A DNA stretch of 64,000 bases from assembly GCA_020622165.1 (NCBI GenBank), contig JACNMN010000007.1, forward strand, positions 1 through 64,000, given 5' to 3'. The translations under genes were made by a program, and so were the position numbers. Below the pieces are notes generated by a model, which was given only the letters and a program-made list of their open reading frames with translations, had not been told where the DNA came from and ran no database searches. Source of the stretch: Boseongicola sp. H5. Its GTDB lineage: Bacteria; Pseudomonadota; Alphaproteobacteria; Rhodobacterales; Rhodobacteraceae. Of this stretch, positions 17,765 through 26,012 are shown piece after piece. Every line of letters starts with the position of its first letter. Within the stretch, counting starts at the first letter, position 1.

Positions 17765-18537
17765 TCCCGCTCTTGTCGGAGCTCTTTCCCGCCCTGCAGG
17801 CCTGGCTTGGCGTGGCTGCGGCGGTTTTCCTCCGCGTGGGGGCGGCGTTTCTTGCCCTGCCCGCCTTCGGGGAGGCGTTTATTCCCATGCGGGTGCGACT
17901 GGCCGCAGCGGTGGCCTTCACCGCGATTCTCGTTCCCGCCATCGGTCCGGATCTTCTTTCGCTGCCTGCCGGCAACATGCCGCCCACGCGGTTTTTCCTG
18001 ACCGAGGCGACCGTCGGGCTGATGATCGGGGTTGCGCTGCGTCTGGTCGTACACGGTTTGCAGATCGCCGGTGTCATGGCGGCTCAGGCGACGTCCCTGT
18101 CCCAGATCATGGGTGGCGCGCTGCCGGAGGCGCAGCCCGCGATGAGCAACCTTCTGATGCTCGCCGGCTTGACGCTCGCCATCATGTCCGGGCTTCACGT
18201 GCATCTGGCCGAAGCTTTCCTGCGCTCCTATCAGGTATTGCCGGCAGGCGAGTTTCCGTTCAGCGGCGATACCGGCGCCTGGATCGTGGCTCAGGTCGCC
18301 GCAACCTTTTCGCTCGCCTTCTCGCTTGCCGCGCCGTTTCTGATCGCCTCGCTGCTCTATAACGTCGCCTTGGGCGTCATCAACAAGGCAATGCCGCAAT
18401 TGATGGTCGCGTTTGTCGGGGCGCCGGCGATCACCTGGGGCGGTCTGGTGCTGCTGCTGGTCACGACACCCTTCATCCTGCCTGTCTGGGTTGCGGTCTT
18501 CGAGGCGCGGCTGGCCAATCCGTTCGGATCTCCGTGA
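17761..18537 (+). CDS. fliR: Flagellar type III export protein FliR
   Basis: This is a membrane subunit of the FliPQR export gate. The 258-residue, very hydrophobic product shows the family pattern: VFLRVGAAFLALPAFGEAF near the N-terminus, RLVVHGLQIAGVMAAQATSL in the middle and FNVALGVINKAMPQL-like (here YNVALGVINKAMPQLMVAF) toward the end. The frame is open upstream inside flhA. The ATG at 17761 gives the normal length and a 4-base ATGA overlap with the flhA stop. FlhB follows immediately. Confidence 0.94.
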   Translation: MIPLLSELFPALQAWLGVAAAVFLRVGAAFLALPAFGEAFIPMRVRLAAAVAFTAILVPAIGPDLLSLPAGNMPPTRFFLTEATVGLMIGVALRLVVHGLQIAGVMAAQATSLSQIMGGALPEAQPAMSNLLMLAGLTLAIMSGLHVHLAEAFLRSYQVLPAGEFPFSGDTGAWIVAQVAATFSLAFSLAAPFLIASLLYNVALGVINKAMPQLMVAFVGAPAITWGGLVLLLVTTPFILPVWVAVFEARLANPFGSP

Positions 18538-19625
18538 TGAGTGACGACCAGCCAAGCTCCGACAAACCATATGACCCAACACCGAAGAAACTGGAAGACG
18601 CGCGCCAGAAAGGCGAGATTGTCCGCTCCACCGATCTGAACACGGCTGTTGTCTATGGCGGCATGCTTCTGGGCGCGGCCCTCTTCGGGCAGACGACAGG
18701 CGTGGATATCGGGCACCTGAGCCAGGTGGTGTTCGGTCGGGCCGATACGCTTGCCGCGCTGATCCTCGCCCCGGGCGGTCAGGCGCTCAGCGGGGGGATG
18801 ATCTGGGTCGTCATGGTCGGGTTTCTCACCCTGATCGCGGTTCCGGCCGCGCTCCTCATCGCGTCGCTGTTTGCGCAACGGGCAATTCTCTTCACCCCGA
18901 GCAAGCTTGCTCCCAAGCTGTCGCGCATTTCCCCCATCGCCAACGCGAAGAACAAGTTCGGGGCCAACGGCCTGTTCGAATTCGCCAAATCCAGCGCCAA
19001 GCTGGCGATCTATTCGATCCTTCTGGGGGCCTTCCTGTGGGTGCGATCCGACAAGATCCTGACCTCGATCTATGCCTCTGACGGGCAGGTGATCGGCGCT
19101 CTCGGCCAGCTGGTCATGGAGTTTCTGGCCTTTGTCTTCATCATCGCGCTGATGATGGGCGCCGTCGACTATCTCTGGCAATGGGGCGAGCATCAGAAGA
19201 AGAACCGGATGAGCCGTCAGGAACTGGTTGATGAGACCAAGCAAAGCGAGGGCGACCCGCACATGAAGCAGCAGCGCCGCCAGCGCGGCTATGATCTGGC
19301 CATGAACCAGATGCTTCAGGACGTCCCGAATGCCGATGTCGTGGTCGTGAACCCGACGCATTATGCGGTGGCGCTGAAATGGGATCGGGGAAAGGGCACG
19401 GTGCCTGTCTGCGTGGCGAAAGGTGTGGACGAAATCGCCGCAAGAATCCGGGAGCTTGCGGCCGAGCACGGCGTGCCGATTTTCCATGACCCGCCAACGG
19501 CGCGGGCGCTGCATGCCACGATCGAGATCGGTGCGCCGATTGCGCCCGACCATTTCCGCGCCGTCGCGGCCGCCATCCGTTTTGCCGACACGATGCGCTG
19601 CAAGGCGCGCTCGGTGATGTCTTGA
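18537..19625 (+). CDS. flhB: Flagellar type III export switch protein FlhB
   Basis: This protein switches export from rod/hook to filament substrates. The 362-residue product starts with the conserved cytoplasmic motif (KPYDPTPKKLEDARQKGEI), has four membrane helices, and a cytoplasmic domain with the autocleavage motif NPTH (Asn at about residue 272, in VVVNPTHYAVALKW). A GTG three bases upstream (18534) is an alternative start; the ATG at 18537 overlaps the fliR stop as TGATG and is preferred. FliK, its ruler partner, is at 30347-32320. Confidence 0.95.
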   Translation: MSDDQPSSDKPYDPTPKKLEDARQKGEIVRSTDLNTAVVYGGMLLGAALFGQTTGVDIGHLSQVVFGRADTLAALILAPGGQALSGGMIWVVMVGFLTLIAVPAALLIASLFAQRAILFTPSKLAPKLSRISPIANAKNKFGANGLFEFAKSSAKLAIYSILLGAFLWVRSDKILTSIYASDGQVIGALGQLVMEFLAFVFIIALMMGAVDYLWQWGEHQKKNRMSRQELVDETKQSEGDPHMKQQRRQRGYDLAMNQMLQDVPNADVVVVNPTHYAVALKWDRGKGTVPVCVAKGVDEIAARIRELAAEHGVPIFHDPPTARALHATIEIGAPIAPDHFRAVAAAIRFADTMRCKARSVMS

Positions 19626-19966
19626 GACACGCGGCCGATCCCAAGCTGATCGGGCTTTTGCAGATCGCAGAGGTTCTGGCGGACCGGGCCTGCATGGAGC
19701 TGTCTGCGGCAACCAAGGCGTGTTCTGACCTGGAGGCGGAGTTGCAGAAGCTGAAGGACGCTCATGCCATGACACTGGCCGCGCCCGTCGACCCGGCCAA
19801 TGGCGCGATCCTCGCAAATCTCCAGAAGCATCAGAGCCTGCGCCGCATCGCATTGATGCAGAAGCTGGCGGCGAAGCAGGCCGTCAGGCTGGAGAAACTG
19901 AGGCTGGCCCAGCAGGCCGAAGGGCGCAGGCAGGCACTTCAGGAGTTGATCAGTCACGCATCCTGA
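19622..19966 (+). CDS. FliJ-like small coiled-coil protein after flhB
   Basis: The 114-residue product is nearly all helix with heptad-like leucine and alanine spacing (VLADRACMELSAATKACSDL, then MQKLAAKQAVRLEKLRLAQQ). Its size and coiled-coil character suit FliJ, the export chaperone-escort that sits in the FliI ring, and no other fliJ candidate is seen near fliI. It starts with TTG at 19622, overlapping the flhB stop by 4 bases, so translation is probably coupled. Its last 13 bases overlap the end of the convergent FliL-like gene. The function is inferred from size, fold and context. Confidence 0.6.
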   Translation: MRHAADPKLIGLLQIAEVLADRACMELSAATKACSDLEAELQKLKDAHAMTLAAPVDPANGAILANLQKHQSLRRIALMQKLAAKQAVRLEKLRLAQQAEGRRQALQELISHAS

Positions 19967-20490
19967 CGGACGATATCCACAATCAGAACGTCGCTTGCGA
20001 TGTCGCCCAGAACCCCGACCGCCGCCTCCCGCAACCCTTCGCGAAGCGGCATCATGGCGGCGGCTTCGGTAAAGCTGCCATCAAATCCGCCGGCATTCGC
20101 ATGGGCGAACATGACGCGCAGAAACGCGTCCCGCAGCCGTGGTTCCCGCTGGAAAACCGCCTCGTTCTGGCCCGGTGCGACCTCGACCGTCAGCGATAGG
20201 ACCACCATCGAGCGGACGGTGCCATGACGCACGATCGGCACCACGAACTGGTTGTTCAGCCTTACATACTCAAGCTCGGTCGAGCTTTCGCCGTGGCCGT
20301 CATCTCCGCCGTGGTCGTCCCCGTGGCTGTCGTCTTCGCCATGGTCATCGCCACTGTGGTCATCCGCGGCATCCTCTGCATGGGTGTCCTCTCCCGCAGT
20401 CTCGTCGCTGCCGGACATCATCGCGCCAACCGCGATACCGCCGCCGAGGCCCACGATCAGAAGAACAACCGGGATCAGAATGCGGATCAT
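19954..20490 (-). CDS. Second FliL-like membrane protein with a His/Asp-rich linker
   Basis: The 178-residue product has one N-terminal membrane helix (about 2-26, ILIPVVLLIVGLGGGIAVGA), a linker of about 40 residues made almost only of His, Asp, Glu, Gly and Ser (DDHSGDDHGEDDSHGDDHGG), and a C-terminal domain (about 70-178) with VRSMVVLSLTVEVAPGQN resembling FliL periplasmic domains. It is the last gene of the minus-strand flgB-to-flgH operon, 9 bases after flgH. The canonical fliL is at 10202-10711, so this is a paralogue or distant relative. The histidine-rich linker could bind metal, which is speculation. Confidence 0.68.
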   Translation of the reverse strand: MIRILIPVVLLIVGLGGGIAVGAMMSGSDETAGEDTHAEDAADDHSGDDHGEDDSHGDDHGGDDGHGESSTELEYVRLNNQFVVPIVRHGTVRSMVVLSLTVEVAPGQNEAVFQREPRLRDAFLRVMFAHANAGGFDGSFTEAAAMMPLREGLREAAVGVLGDIASDVLIVDIVRQDA

Positions 20491-20499
20491 CTTTGCACC

Positions 20500-21261
20500 T
20501 CAGAACGGCAGGAGAATATCGGCAACCTGCTGGCCATAGCGCGGTTGCTGCACATCGGTGATCTGACCGCGACCGCCATAGGAAATCCGCGCGGCAGCAA
20601 TCTTGTCATAGGTGATTTCGTTCACGCGGGAGATGTCTTCGGGCCGCACGAAACCGGAGATCAGCAGCTCGCGGATCTCGAAGTTCACCCGCACCTCCTG
20701 CGATCCTTCGATCCGCAGCACCCCGTTCTGGAGCACATCCGTAACGGTGGCCGCAATCCGCAATGTCAGCTCTTCGTTCCGGCGCACGGAGCCGTCGCCG
20801 CCGGAACTGCTGGAGGAGTTGGTGCTAACCGCGTCGGCCATGCTCGCACCGTCGGGCAGACGCTCGTCAAGCCGTTGCGGGATGCCGAAAAGCGATGGCA
20901 GCGACATCTGCTCGGAGCCGTTCCGCGAACGAGCGGTACTGTTGGAAATCTCGGCACTTTCGTCGATCTCGATCACGACGGTCACGATATCCCCCCGCGT
21001 TCCGGCGCGCCGGTCGCCCAGCAGCGATCGCCGCCCGGCCGTCCAGAGCGAAGCGCGCTCCAGAGGGTCCAGAGACGGCGCGCCGACCGGAAACGGAGCC
21101 GAGGTCATCGCCAGAATCTCATTGCCGCCGGTCGGGGAGCTCAGCGCCGGAGCACGCCCGACATCCTCCAACCGGGCGCATCCGGCCACAATCAGCACAA
21201 GACCAAGAAGAACGGGAAGGCCCAGACGGGCAAACGGCAGGGACATGACTGTATTCCTCAT
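20500..21261 (-). CDS. flgH: Flagellar L-ring lipoprotein FlgH
   Basis: This outer-membrane lipoprotein forms the L-ring bushing around the rod. The 253-residue product has a lipoprotein signal with lipobox LIVAGC (Cys at about residue 28), then the family core: SLWTAGRRSLLGDRRAGTRG, IVTVVIEIDESAEISNST and the C-terminal GRGQITDVQQPRYGQQVADI. The start at 21261 is chosen because its ATG overlaps the flgA stop (ATGA); an internal Met 5 codons later is an alternative. It belongs to the operon flgB to flgH. Confidence 0.95.
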   Translation of the reverse strand: MRNTVMSLPFARLGLPVLLGLVLIVAGCARLEDVGRAPALSSPTGGNEILAMTSAPFPVGAPSLDPLERASLWTAGRRSLLGDRRAGTRGDIVTVVIEIDESAEISNSTARSRNGSEQMSLPSLFGIPQRLDERLPDGASMADAVSTNSSSSSGGDGSVRRNEELTLRIAATVTDVLQNGVLRIEGSQEVRVNFEIRELLISGFVRPEDISRVNEITYDKIAAARISYGGRGQITDVQQPRYGQQVADILLPF

Positions 21262-21686
21262 TGAAGATGTCCGACCCCGACCAGACCCGGTGACAGGACG
21301 GTGCCCGTGATCGTGTTGCGCGAGGCAAGATTGAGGACCCGCAGGCGGTCCCCCACGCCGCCGCGTTCCAGCGCGCGGCCTTCGGTGACGATCAGCAGGC
21401 CGTTTTGATTGTACTGCAGCGTGACGATCTCGTTTCGGTCCACAACGGCGGGCGCCCGCAGATCCGAAGGACGGATCGGGCGGCCCGGATAGAGATTGAC
21501 ACGCGCCTCCATCCCGATTGCGGAAACCGGGTCGGTTATGGCGCCGGGCACATTGCCTTCGGCCAGCCGCACGTCGGCGGGGCCGATGATGGTCTGGCTG
21601 CGGATCGTGCCATTGGCCACCAGCGTCTGGGACCAGGCCTGCCCGGTCAGGCCAAGCAGAAACAGGATCAGAAGAAACCGTATCAT
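21258..21686 (-). CDS. flgA: Flagellar P-ring assembly chaperone FlgA
   Basis: This periplasmic chaperone is needed for FlgI polymerisation into the P-ring. The 142-residue product has a signal peptide (about 1-20, ending AWSQ) and a SAF-type C-terminal half: YPGRPIRPSDLRAPAVVDRN, then GDRLRVLNLASRNTITGTV. It is short compared with enteric FlgA (about 220) but usual for Rhodobacterales. It lies between flgG (1-base gap) and flgH (4-base overlap), separate from its target gene flgI at 4955-6058. Confidence 0.92.
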   Translation of the reverse strand: MIRFLLILFLLGLTGQAWSQTLVANGTIRSQTIIGPADVRLAEGNVPGAITDPVSAIGMEARVNLYPGRPIRPSDLRAPAVVDRNEIVTLQYNQNGLLIVTEGRALERGGVGDRLRVLNLASRNTITGTVLSPGLVGVGHLQ

Positions 21687-21687
21687 C

Positions 21688-22473
21688 TCAGCGGATCTGC
21701 GTTGTGGCGCTGAGCATCTGATCGGCCGCGGTGATTACCTTGGCGTTCAGCTCATACCCGCGCTGCGCCTCGATGAGGTCGGTGATCTCGCGCACCGCAT
21801 CGACGGAACTGTCCTCCAGATACCCCTGCCGGAGCATGCCAAGGCCATCCTGCCCGGGTTGACCGACAAGGGCCGGGCCCGAGGCCGCCGTCTCCACAAA
21901 GAGGTTGGAGCCGATCGCCTCCAACCCGCGCTGGTTGGCAAATCCCGCCAGCGTGAACTGGCCCAGCACCTCCGGCTCCACGCGGTCGGAGAAATAGGCA
22001 TAGACCTCTCCGTCGGCATTGATCGAAATGCTGCGTGCATCATTCGGAATGGTGATACCGGGCGCCACGGTGTAGCCGTCAGACGTGACGATCAGCCCGT
22101 CGCCGGTGCGGTTCAGCCCGCCATCCCGCGTATAGGCGGGAAGGCCTGAGGGGAGCGTGACCTCAAGATACCCCAGCCCTTCGATGGCCACATCCAGATC
22201 GCCGCTTGTCTGCGACAGGCTGCCCTGGGCCACATTGACCGACACCGCCGCCGGCCGCACCCCCAGACCAAGCTGCACCCCTGCCGGCACCACGGTGCCA
22301 TCGGCGGCATTGATGCTGCCCGCGCGGGTCATCTGCTGGTAATGCAGATCGGAAAACTCGGCACGCCGGGCGTTGTAGCCCGTGGTGTTCATGTTCGCGA
22401 GATTGTTCGAGATGACCTCGACCCGCATCTGCTGTGCGCTCATGCCGGTCGCGGCGATGTTCAGGGCTCTCAT
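21688..22473 (-). CDS. flgG: Flagellar distal rod protein FlgG
   Basis: This is the main subunit of the distal rod. The 261-residue product begins MRALNIAATGMSAQQMRVEV followed by SNNLANMNTTGYNARRAEF, the classic FlgG start, and ends with the rod/hook terminal helix (EAQRGYELNAKVITAADQML). The frame is open 99 bases further upstream. The ATG at 22473 is chosen because of this conserved start and an AAGGAG ribosome binding site 9 bases before it. It is the expected 260-residue length. Confidence 0.96.
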   Translation of the reverse strand: MRALNIAATGMSAQQMRVEVISNNLANMNTTGYNARRAEFSDLHYQQMTRAGSINAADGTVVPAGVQLGLGVRPAAVSVNVAQGSLSQTSGDLDVAIEGLGYLEVTLPSGLPAYTRDGGLNRTGDGLIVTSDGYTVAPGITIPNDARSISINADGEVYAYFSDRVEPEVLGQFTLAGFANQRGLEAIGSNLFVETAASGPALVGQPGQDGLGMLRQGYLEDSSVDAVREITDLIEAQRGYELNAKVITAADQMLSATTQIR

Positions 22474-22492
22474 ATCGGCAACTCCTTGGATG

Positions 22493-23215
22493 TCATGATC
22501 GTGCACCCACCGTGCGCAGGAAGGAGCGCATTCGCTCGTCTTCCTTGTCGAGAAAGCTCTGGCCCAGCTCATAGGAGCGCTGGACCTCGATCATGCGGGT
22601 GATCTGGCCAACCGGGTTGACATTGCTTTCCTCAAGAAAGCCCTGCAGCAAAGTCGCGGGCGGCGCCGGTTCCACACCGCCATCGGCCACGAATTGAACA
22701 CCGGTCTGATGCCGCAGGTCATTCGGATCAACAGGCTGCCACAGGCCGATGACCGTCAGCGGCTGACCATCCGCGCTGAGCGTGCCATCCGTGGCGAGCG
22801 TTATGCTGCGCGCGTCAGGGGGAATGAAAACCGGCGCGCCCCCGGCATCCAGCAGAAGCTGCCCATCGGGGTTGACCAGCTCCCCTTGACCATTCGGCAT
22901 GAAATGCCCCGCGCGCGTCAGCGCCTCGCCCTCGGGGGTCTGTATCAGGAAGAACCCGTCTCCCTCGATCGCGAAATCCAGACTGCCGCCGGTCTGGGTC
23001 AGGGCCCCCTGCTCCAGCCGGATATGGCGCCCGACGGCCGAAGCCATGGAGAGGCTTTCGTGATCCGCGCCCAAAGCGGCCACATGTTCCGCAAAGACGA
23101 CGCCTTCGCCACGGAACCCGGTGGTCGAGATATTCGCGATATTGTTCGCGACGGTCTGCATTTCCCGCAAGAGGCCCGACTGGCGGGTCAGCGTGGCGTA
23201 AGTCGCATTGTCCAT
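22493..23215 (-). CDS. flgF: Flagellar proximal rod protein FlgF
   Basis: This is a rod subunit placed between FlgB/FlgC and FlgG. The 240-residue product has the N-terminal rod signature (YATLTRQSGLLREMQTVANN, then IANISTTGFRGEGVVF), the central GDGFFLIQTPEGEALTRAGH typical of FlgF/FlgG, and a C-terminal rod helix (RMIEVQRSYELGQSFLDKED). The frame is open upstream through fliQ. The ATG at 23215 overlaps the fliQ stop (ATGA) and gives family length. Order fliQ-flgF-flgG is usual in this order of bacteria. Confidence 0.93.
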   Translation of the reverse strand: MDNATYATLTRQSGLLREMQTVANNIANISTTGFRGEGVVFAEHVAALGADHESLSMASAVGRHIRLEQGALTQTGGSLDFAIEGDGFFLIQTPEGEALTRAGHFMPNGQGELVNPDGQLLLDAGGAPVFIPPDARSITLATDGTLSADGQPLTVIGLWQPVDPNDLRHQTGVQFVADGGVEPAPPATLLQGFLEESNVNPVGQITRMIEVQRSYELGQSFLDKEDERMRSFLRTVGARS

Positions 23216-23481
23216 CACATCGCCTCGATCAGTGGGACGAGGCGATCGGCGAAATAGGAGCTGAGGCTCTCGGTCATGAATCCCATCGAAACCCAGAACA
23301 CCGCGACGATCGCGGCGAGCTTGGGCACGAAGGTGAGGGTCATCTCCTGGATCGATGTCAGCGCCTGAAACAGGCCAACGACAACACCGCTCATCAGGGC
23401 CACGAACAGGATCGGCGTGGAGATGACGACGGAAATCCACAGGCCCTGCCGCAAGGTATCGTAGAAAACAACATCTTCCAT
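23215..23481 (-). CDS. fliQ: Flagellar type III export protein FliQ
   Basis: This is a small two-helix membrane subunit of the FliPQR export gate. The 88-residue product starts MEDVVFYDTLRQGLWISVVI and contains the family pattern GVVVGLFQALTSIQEMTLTF followed by VPKLAAIVAVFWVSMGFM. The frame is open upstream through fliE. The ATG at 23481 overlaps the fliE stop by one base and gives exact family length. FliE and flgF flank it with overlapping codons. Confidence 0.95.
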   Translation of the reverse strand: MEDVVFYDTLRQGLWISVVISTPILFVALMSGVVVGLFQALTSIQEMTLTFVPKLAAIVAVFWVSMGFMTESLSSYFADRLVPLIEAM

Positions 23482-23783
23482 CAGACGGGCATCCTCAGAA
23501 TTTCCTGATACGCCTCGACCACGCGGTCGCGCACGGTAACGGCAGTCTGAACCGCCAGTTCGGTCTGGGCCAACGCGGTGACCAGAGAATGCGGATCGGC
23601 ACCGGTCGTCAGCGCGGCCTGGGCCATCCGCTCGCCGTTTTGCACCGTATCGGTGAAGCTCCGGATCGCCTCCGAAAACGCCTCGCCCGCATCGCTCTGC
23701 GACGGGCTGGCGCCTGGAGCCGGCCGCGTCGCGCCTTGAGCGAGACCATAACCCTGGGCGGCAAGTGAGCTGCGTACATCCAT
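23481..23783 (-). CDS. fliE: Flagellar hook-basal body protein FliE
   Basis: FliE joins the MS-ring/export gate to the rod. The 100-residue product has a variable, disordered N-terminus and the conserved C-terminal core: MAQAALTTGADPHSLVTALA, then QTAVTVRDRVVEAYQEILRM, ending with the usual PV. The length and the place between flgC and fliQ match the standard flgB-flgC-fliE-fliQ order of alphaproteobacteria. Confidence 0.93.
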   Translation of the reverse strand: MDVRSSLAAQGYGLAQGATRPAPGASPSQSDAGEAFSEAIRSFTDTVQNGERMAQAALTTGADPHSLVTALAQTELAVQTAVTVRDRVVEAYQEILRMPV

Positions 23784-23801
23784 CTCGAGATTTCCCTACC
23801 T

Positions 23802-24194
23802 TCAACGCCGAAGCAGATCGTTCAGCGACGATGACATCTGCCGGACCTGATCGAAGATCTTCAGATTGGCTTCATAGCTGCGCTGCGCCTCCCGGGCGTC
23901 CGCAAGCTCGATCACCAGATCCACGTTGGACCCTGCATAATGCCCGCTTTCATCGGCCATCGGATGACTGGGGTCGTAAATCTCCGGCAGCGCCGTCTGA
24001 TCCAGCCGCACCGGGCCCGGGGCGACCGCGCCGGAGACCTGACCCGCGCTGCGATCCGCCTGGAAGCTGATCAGCTTGCGGCGGTATCCCGGCGTATCCG
24101 CATTTGCGATGTTCTCCGAAAGATGCTGCAACCGGTGGGTCTGGCTGCGCATCCCGCTTGCGGCCACGGACAATGCTGTACTGAAATCCGTCAT
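23802..24194 (-). CDS. flgC: Flagellar proximal rod protein FlgC
   Basis: This is a subunit of the proximal rod. The 130-residue product carries the rod signature (FSTALSVAASGMRSQTHRLQ, then SENIANADTPGYRRKLISF) and ends with a rod helix (DAREAQRSYEANLKIFDQVR). The middle includes DPSHPMADESGHYAGSNVDL, very typical of FlgC. It lies 18 bases after flgB and 18 bases before fliE. Confidence 0.96.
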   Translation of the reverse strand: MTDFSTALSVAASGMRSQTHRLQHLSENIANADTPGYRRKLISFQADRSAGQVSGAVAPGPVRLDQTALPEIYDPSHPMADESGHYAGSNVDLVIELADAREAQRSYEANLKIFDQVRQMSSSLNDLLRR

Positions 24195-24212
24195 CGGCTT
24201 CTCCGATCACTG

Positions 24213-24566
24213 CTAGCGGCCCAGGGACGTCCGAAGGACGCTCAGGGCGGATTGATAGACCGTCAGCGCACGGCTGTGGGCGCGCTGCGCCTCGACCGAG
24301 CGGAGCATCTCCGCTTCGAGCGAGACCGAATTTCCATTGGGTGAGGGCGCCCCTGCGGCATCGAATGTGGTGAAATCCATGTTGCGCGCAGCCTCTGCCG
24401 CACTGCCGCCGCCACGCCGGAACGCATCCTCGAAGGCAGCGATATCCTGTGCGCGGTAGCCGGGCGTATCCGCATTGGCCACGTTCGTTGCAGTCACGGC
24501 CTGCCGGGCCGCCGCGTGACGGGCACGGGCCTCGGCCAGGCCAAAGATCTCAAGATTGTCGAACAT
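24213..24566 (-). CDS. flgB: Flagellar proximal rod protein FlgB
   Basis: This is a subunit of the proximal rod. The 117-residue product contains ARHAAARQAVTATNVANADT followed by PGYRAQDIAAFEDAF, the FlgB signature, and a C-terminal segment SLEAEMLRSVEAQRAHSRAL. It is the first gene of the long minus-strand operon that ends with the FliL-like gene at 19954. It is divergent from fliI over an 89-base gap. Confidence 0.93.
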   Translation of the reverse strand: MFDNLEIFGLAEARARHAAARQAVTATNVANADTPGYRAQDIAAFEDAFRRGGGSAAEAARNMDFTTFDAAGAPSPNGNSVSLEAEMLRSVEAQRAHSRALTVYQSALSVLRTSLGR

Positions 24567-24655
24567 CGGGGCTTCTCCCTCGTGCGCTTACACCAAGGCT
24601 TAACCGTGATTCCTTTAGAAACGGTAAGTGCAGGCCAGAGCCCCAAGGAAAATCC
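24567..24655. promoter_or_regulatory. Divergent flgB / fliI control region
   Basis: This 89-base gap must hold promoters for the flgB operon (-) and fliI (+). It contains a TTAACC half-site at 24600-24605, but not the full TAA-N8-TAA arrangement seen upstream of the other flagellar operons. No clear sigma-54 or sigma-28 elements were found by eye. Confidence 0.35.
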
Positions 24656-25978
24656 ATGCCCCAAGATGTCTTCGAACCGCTCGTCGCGCGCATCCGGCAG
24701 GTGCGCCCCTGTTACTCCGTCGGCAAGGTGGTGGAGGTGTCGACCAACGCGCTGCAAGTGGTCGGCTTGAATCGCGTTGCGGCGCTCGGCGATGTGATCG
24801 ACCTGGGCGACGGGCTGAGCGGGGAAGTCGTCCGGGTCGATCCGGCCGGATGTCTGGTGATGGCCGAGGGCACCACCGCGGGCCTGCGCCTGGGTGCCCC
24901 GGCCCGCCATCTGGGTCCACGCCTGATCGCGCCCGGCAAGCACTGGATCGGGCGCGTGATAGACCCGGATGGCAGGCCGATCGATGGCCGCCCGCTCTTT
25001 CCCGGAACGACAGCCCGGGCCCTTCACGCCCCGCCGCCGTCGCCCACCGCGCGGCGCGGGCTCGGCCAGCGGCTGGACACGGGGCTGGCCGTGTTCGATA
25101 CGGTTTTGCCCCTCGCCCAAGGTCAGCGGATCGGGCTTTTCGCAGGCTCCGGCGTGGGCAAGTCGCGTCTTTTGTCGCGGCTGGCCCGTGGCGTCGGCGC
25201 CGACGTGGTGGTGATCGGGCTGATCGGCGAGCGTGGACGCGAGGTACGGGATTTTTTGGAGGACACTCTGGGCGCCGAAGGTCTGGCGCGGTCCGTGGTG
25301 GTCGCCGCGACGTCGGATCGCTCGGCTCTGACCCGCGCCCGGGCGGCCCATACAATGATGACGGTGGCGGAATACTTCCGGGATCAGGGCGCGCATGTGC
25401 TGATGCTGGCCGACAGCATCACCCGTTTTGCCGAAGCGCAGCGGGAAGTCGCGGCGGCCACGGGCGAGGCCGCCAGCCTGCGCGGTTTTCCACCCTCCAT
25501 GGCGCAGCAGATCATGTCGCTGTGCGAACGTGCCGGTCCCGGGGCTGAGGGTCAGGGCGACATCACGGCGATCCTTTCGGTTCTCGTCGCCGGGTCGGAT
25601 ATGGAGGAACCCGTCGCGGATGTGATGCGCGGCGTACTTGACGGGCATGTCGTGCTGGACCGGAAAATCGCCGAACGCGGGCGCTATCCGGCGGTCAGCC
25701 TGCTGCGCTCGGTCTCCCGCTCGCTTCCGGGTGTCGCGACCGAGGAGGAAAACCGGCTCATCGCGCTGGTGCGGCGTTATCTGGGGGCATATGACAAGAC
25801 CGAGTTGATGCTGCAGGCCGGCCTTTATGCCGAAGGGCATGACCCGGTGACCGATACCGCGGTCAGGCTTTGGCCCGCGTTGGACGCCTTTCTTGCCTCA
25901 GACAGCCAAGGCGGTGCCGCGGAAGCCTTTGCGACGCTGCAAAGCCTGTTGGAGCCCGAAGCTTCTCCTGCCGACTGA
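24656..25978 (+). CDS. fliI: Flagellum-specific export ATPase FliI
   Basis: This ATPase energises export by releasing chaperones at the type III gate. The 440-residue product has an F1-beta-like fold: Walker A AGSGVGKS at about residues 163-170, then VIGLIGERGREVRDFLED, the Walker B region HVLMLADSITRFAEAQREV and RGFPPSMAQQIMSLCERAG. The frame is open upstream into flgB antisense. The ATG at 24656 gives the conserved length and lies after AAGGAAAATCC. It is a single-gene block between two minus-strand operons, with FliH encoded 16 kb away. Confidence 0.95.
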   Translation: MPQDVFEPLVARIRQVRPCYSVGKVVEVSTNALQVVGLNRVAALGDVIDLGDGLSGEVVRVDPAGCLVMAEGTTAGLRLGAPARHLGPRLIAPGKHWIGRVIDPDGRPIDGRPLFPGTTARALHAPPPSPTARRGLGQRLDTGLAVFDTVLPLAQGQRIGLFAGSGVGKSRLLSRLARGVGADVVVIGLIGERGREVRDFLEDTLGAEGLARSVVVAATSDRSALTRARAAHTMMTVAEYFRDQGAHVLMLADSITRFAEAQREVAAATGEAASLRGFPPSMAQQIMSLCERAGPGAEGQGDITAILSVLVAGSDMEEPVADVMRGVLDGHVVLDRKIAERGRYPAVSLLRSVSRSLPGVATEEENRLIALVRRYLGAYDKTELMLQAGLYAEGHDPVTDTAVRLWPALDAFLASDSQGGAAEAFATLQSLLEPEASPAD

Positions 25979-26012
25979 TCAACACGAGCCTCGAAAGAGG
26001 AGGCCGAACCCG

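Noticed and set aside
20281-20400. Tandem repeat or microsatellite in the second FliL-like gene
   Set aside because: The repetitive look comes from His/Asp codons of the protein linker; the units are not exact and stay in frame.
24567-24655. CtrA-like site in the flgB / fliI gap
   Set aside because: Only one TTAACC half-site is present; the upstream TTAC is at the wrong distance.
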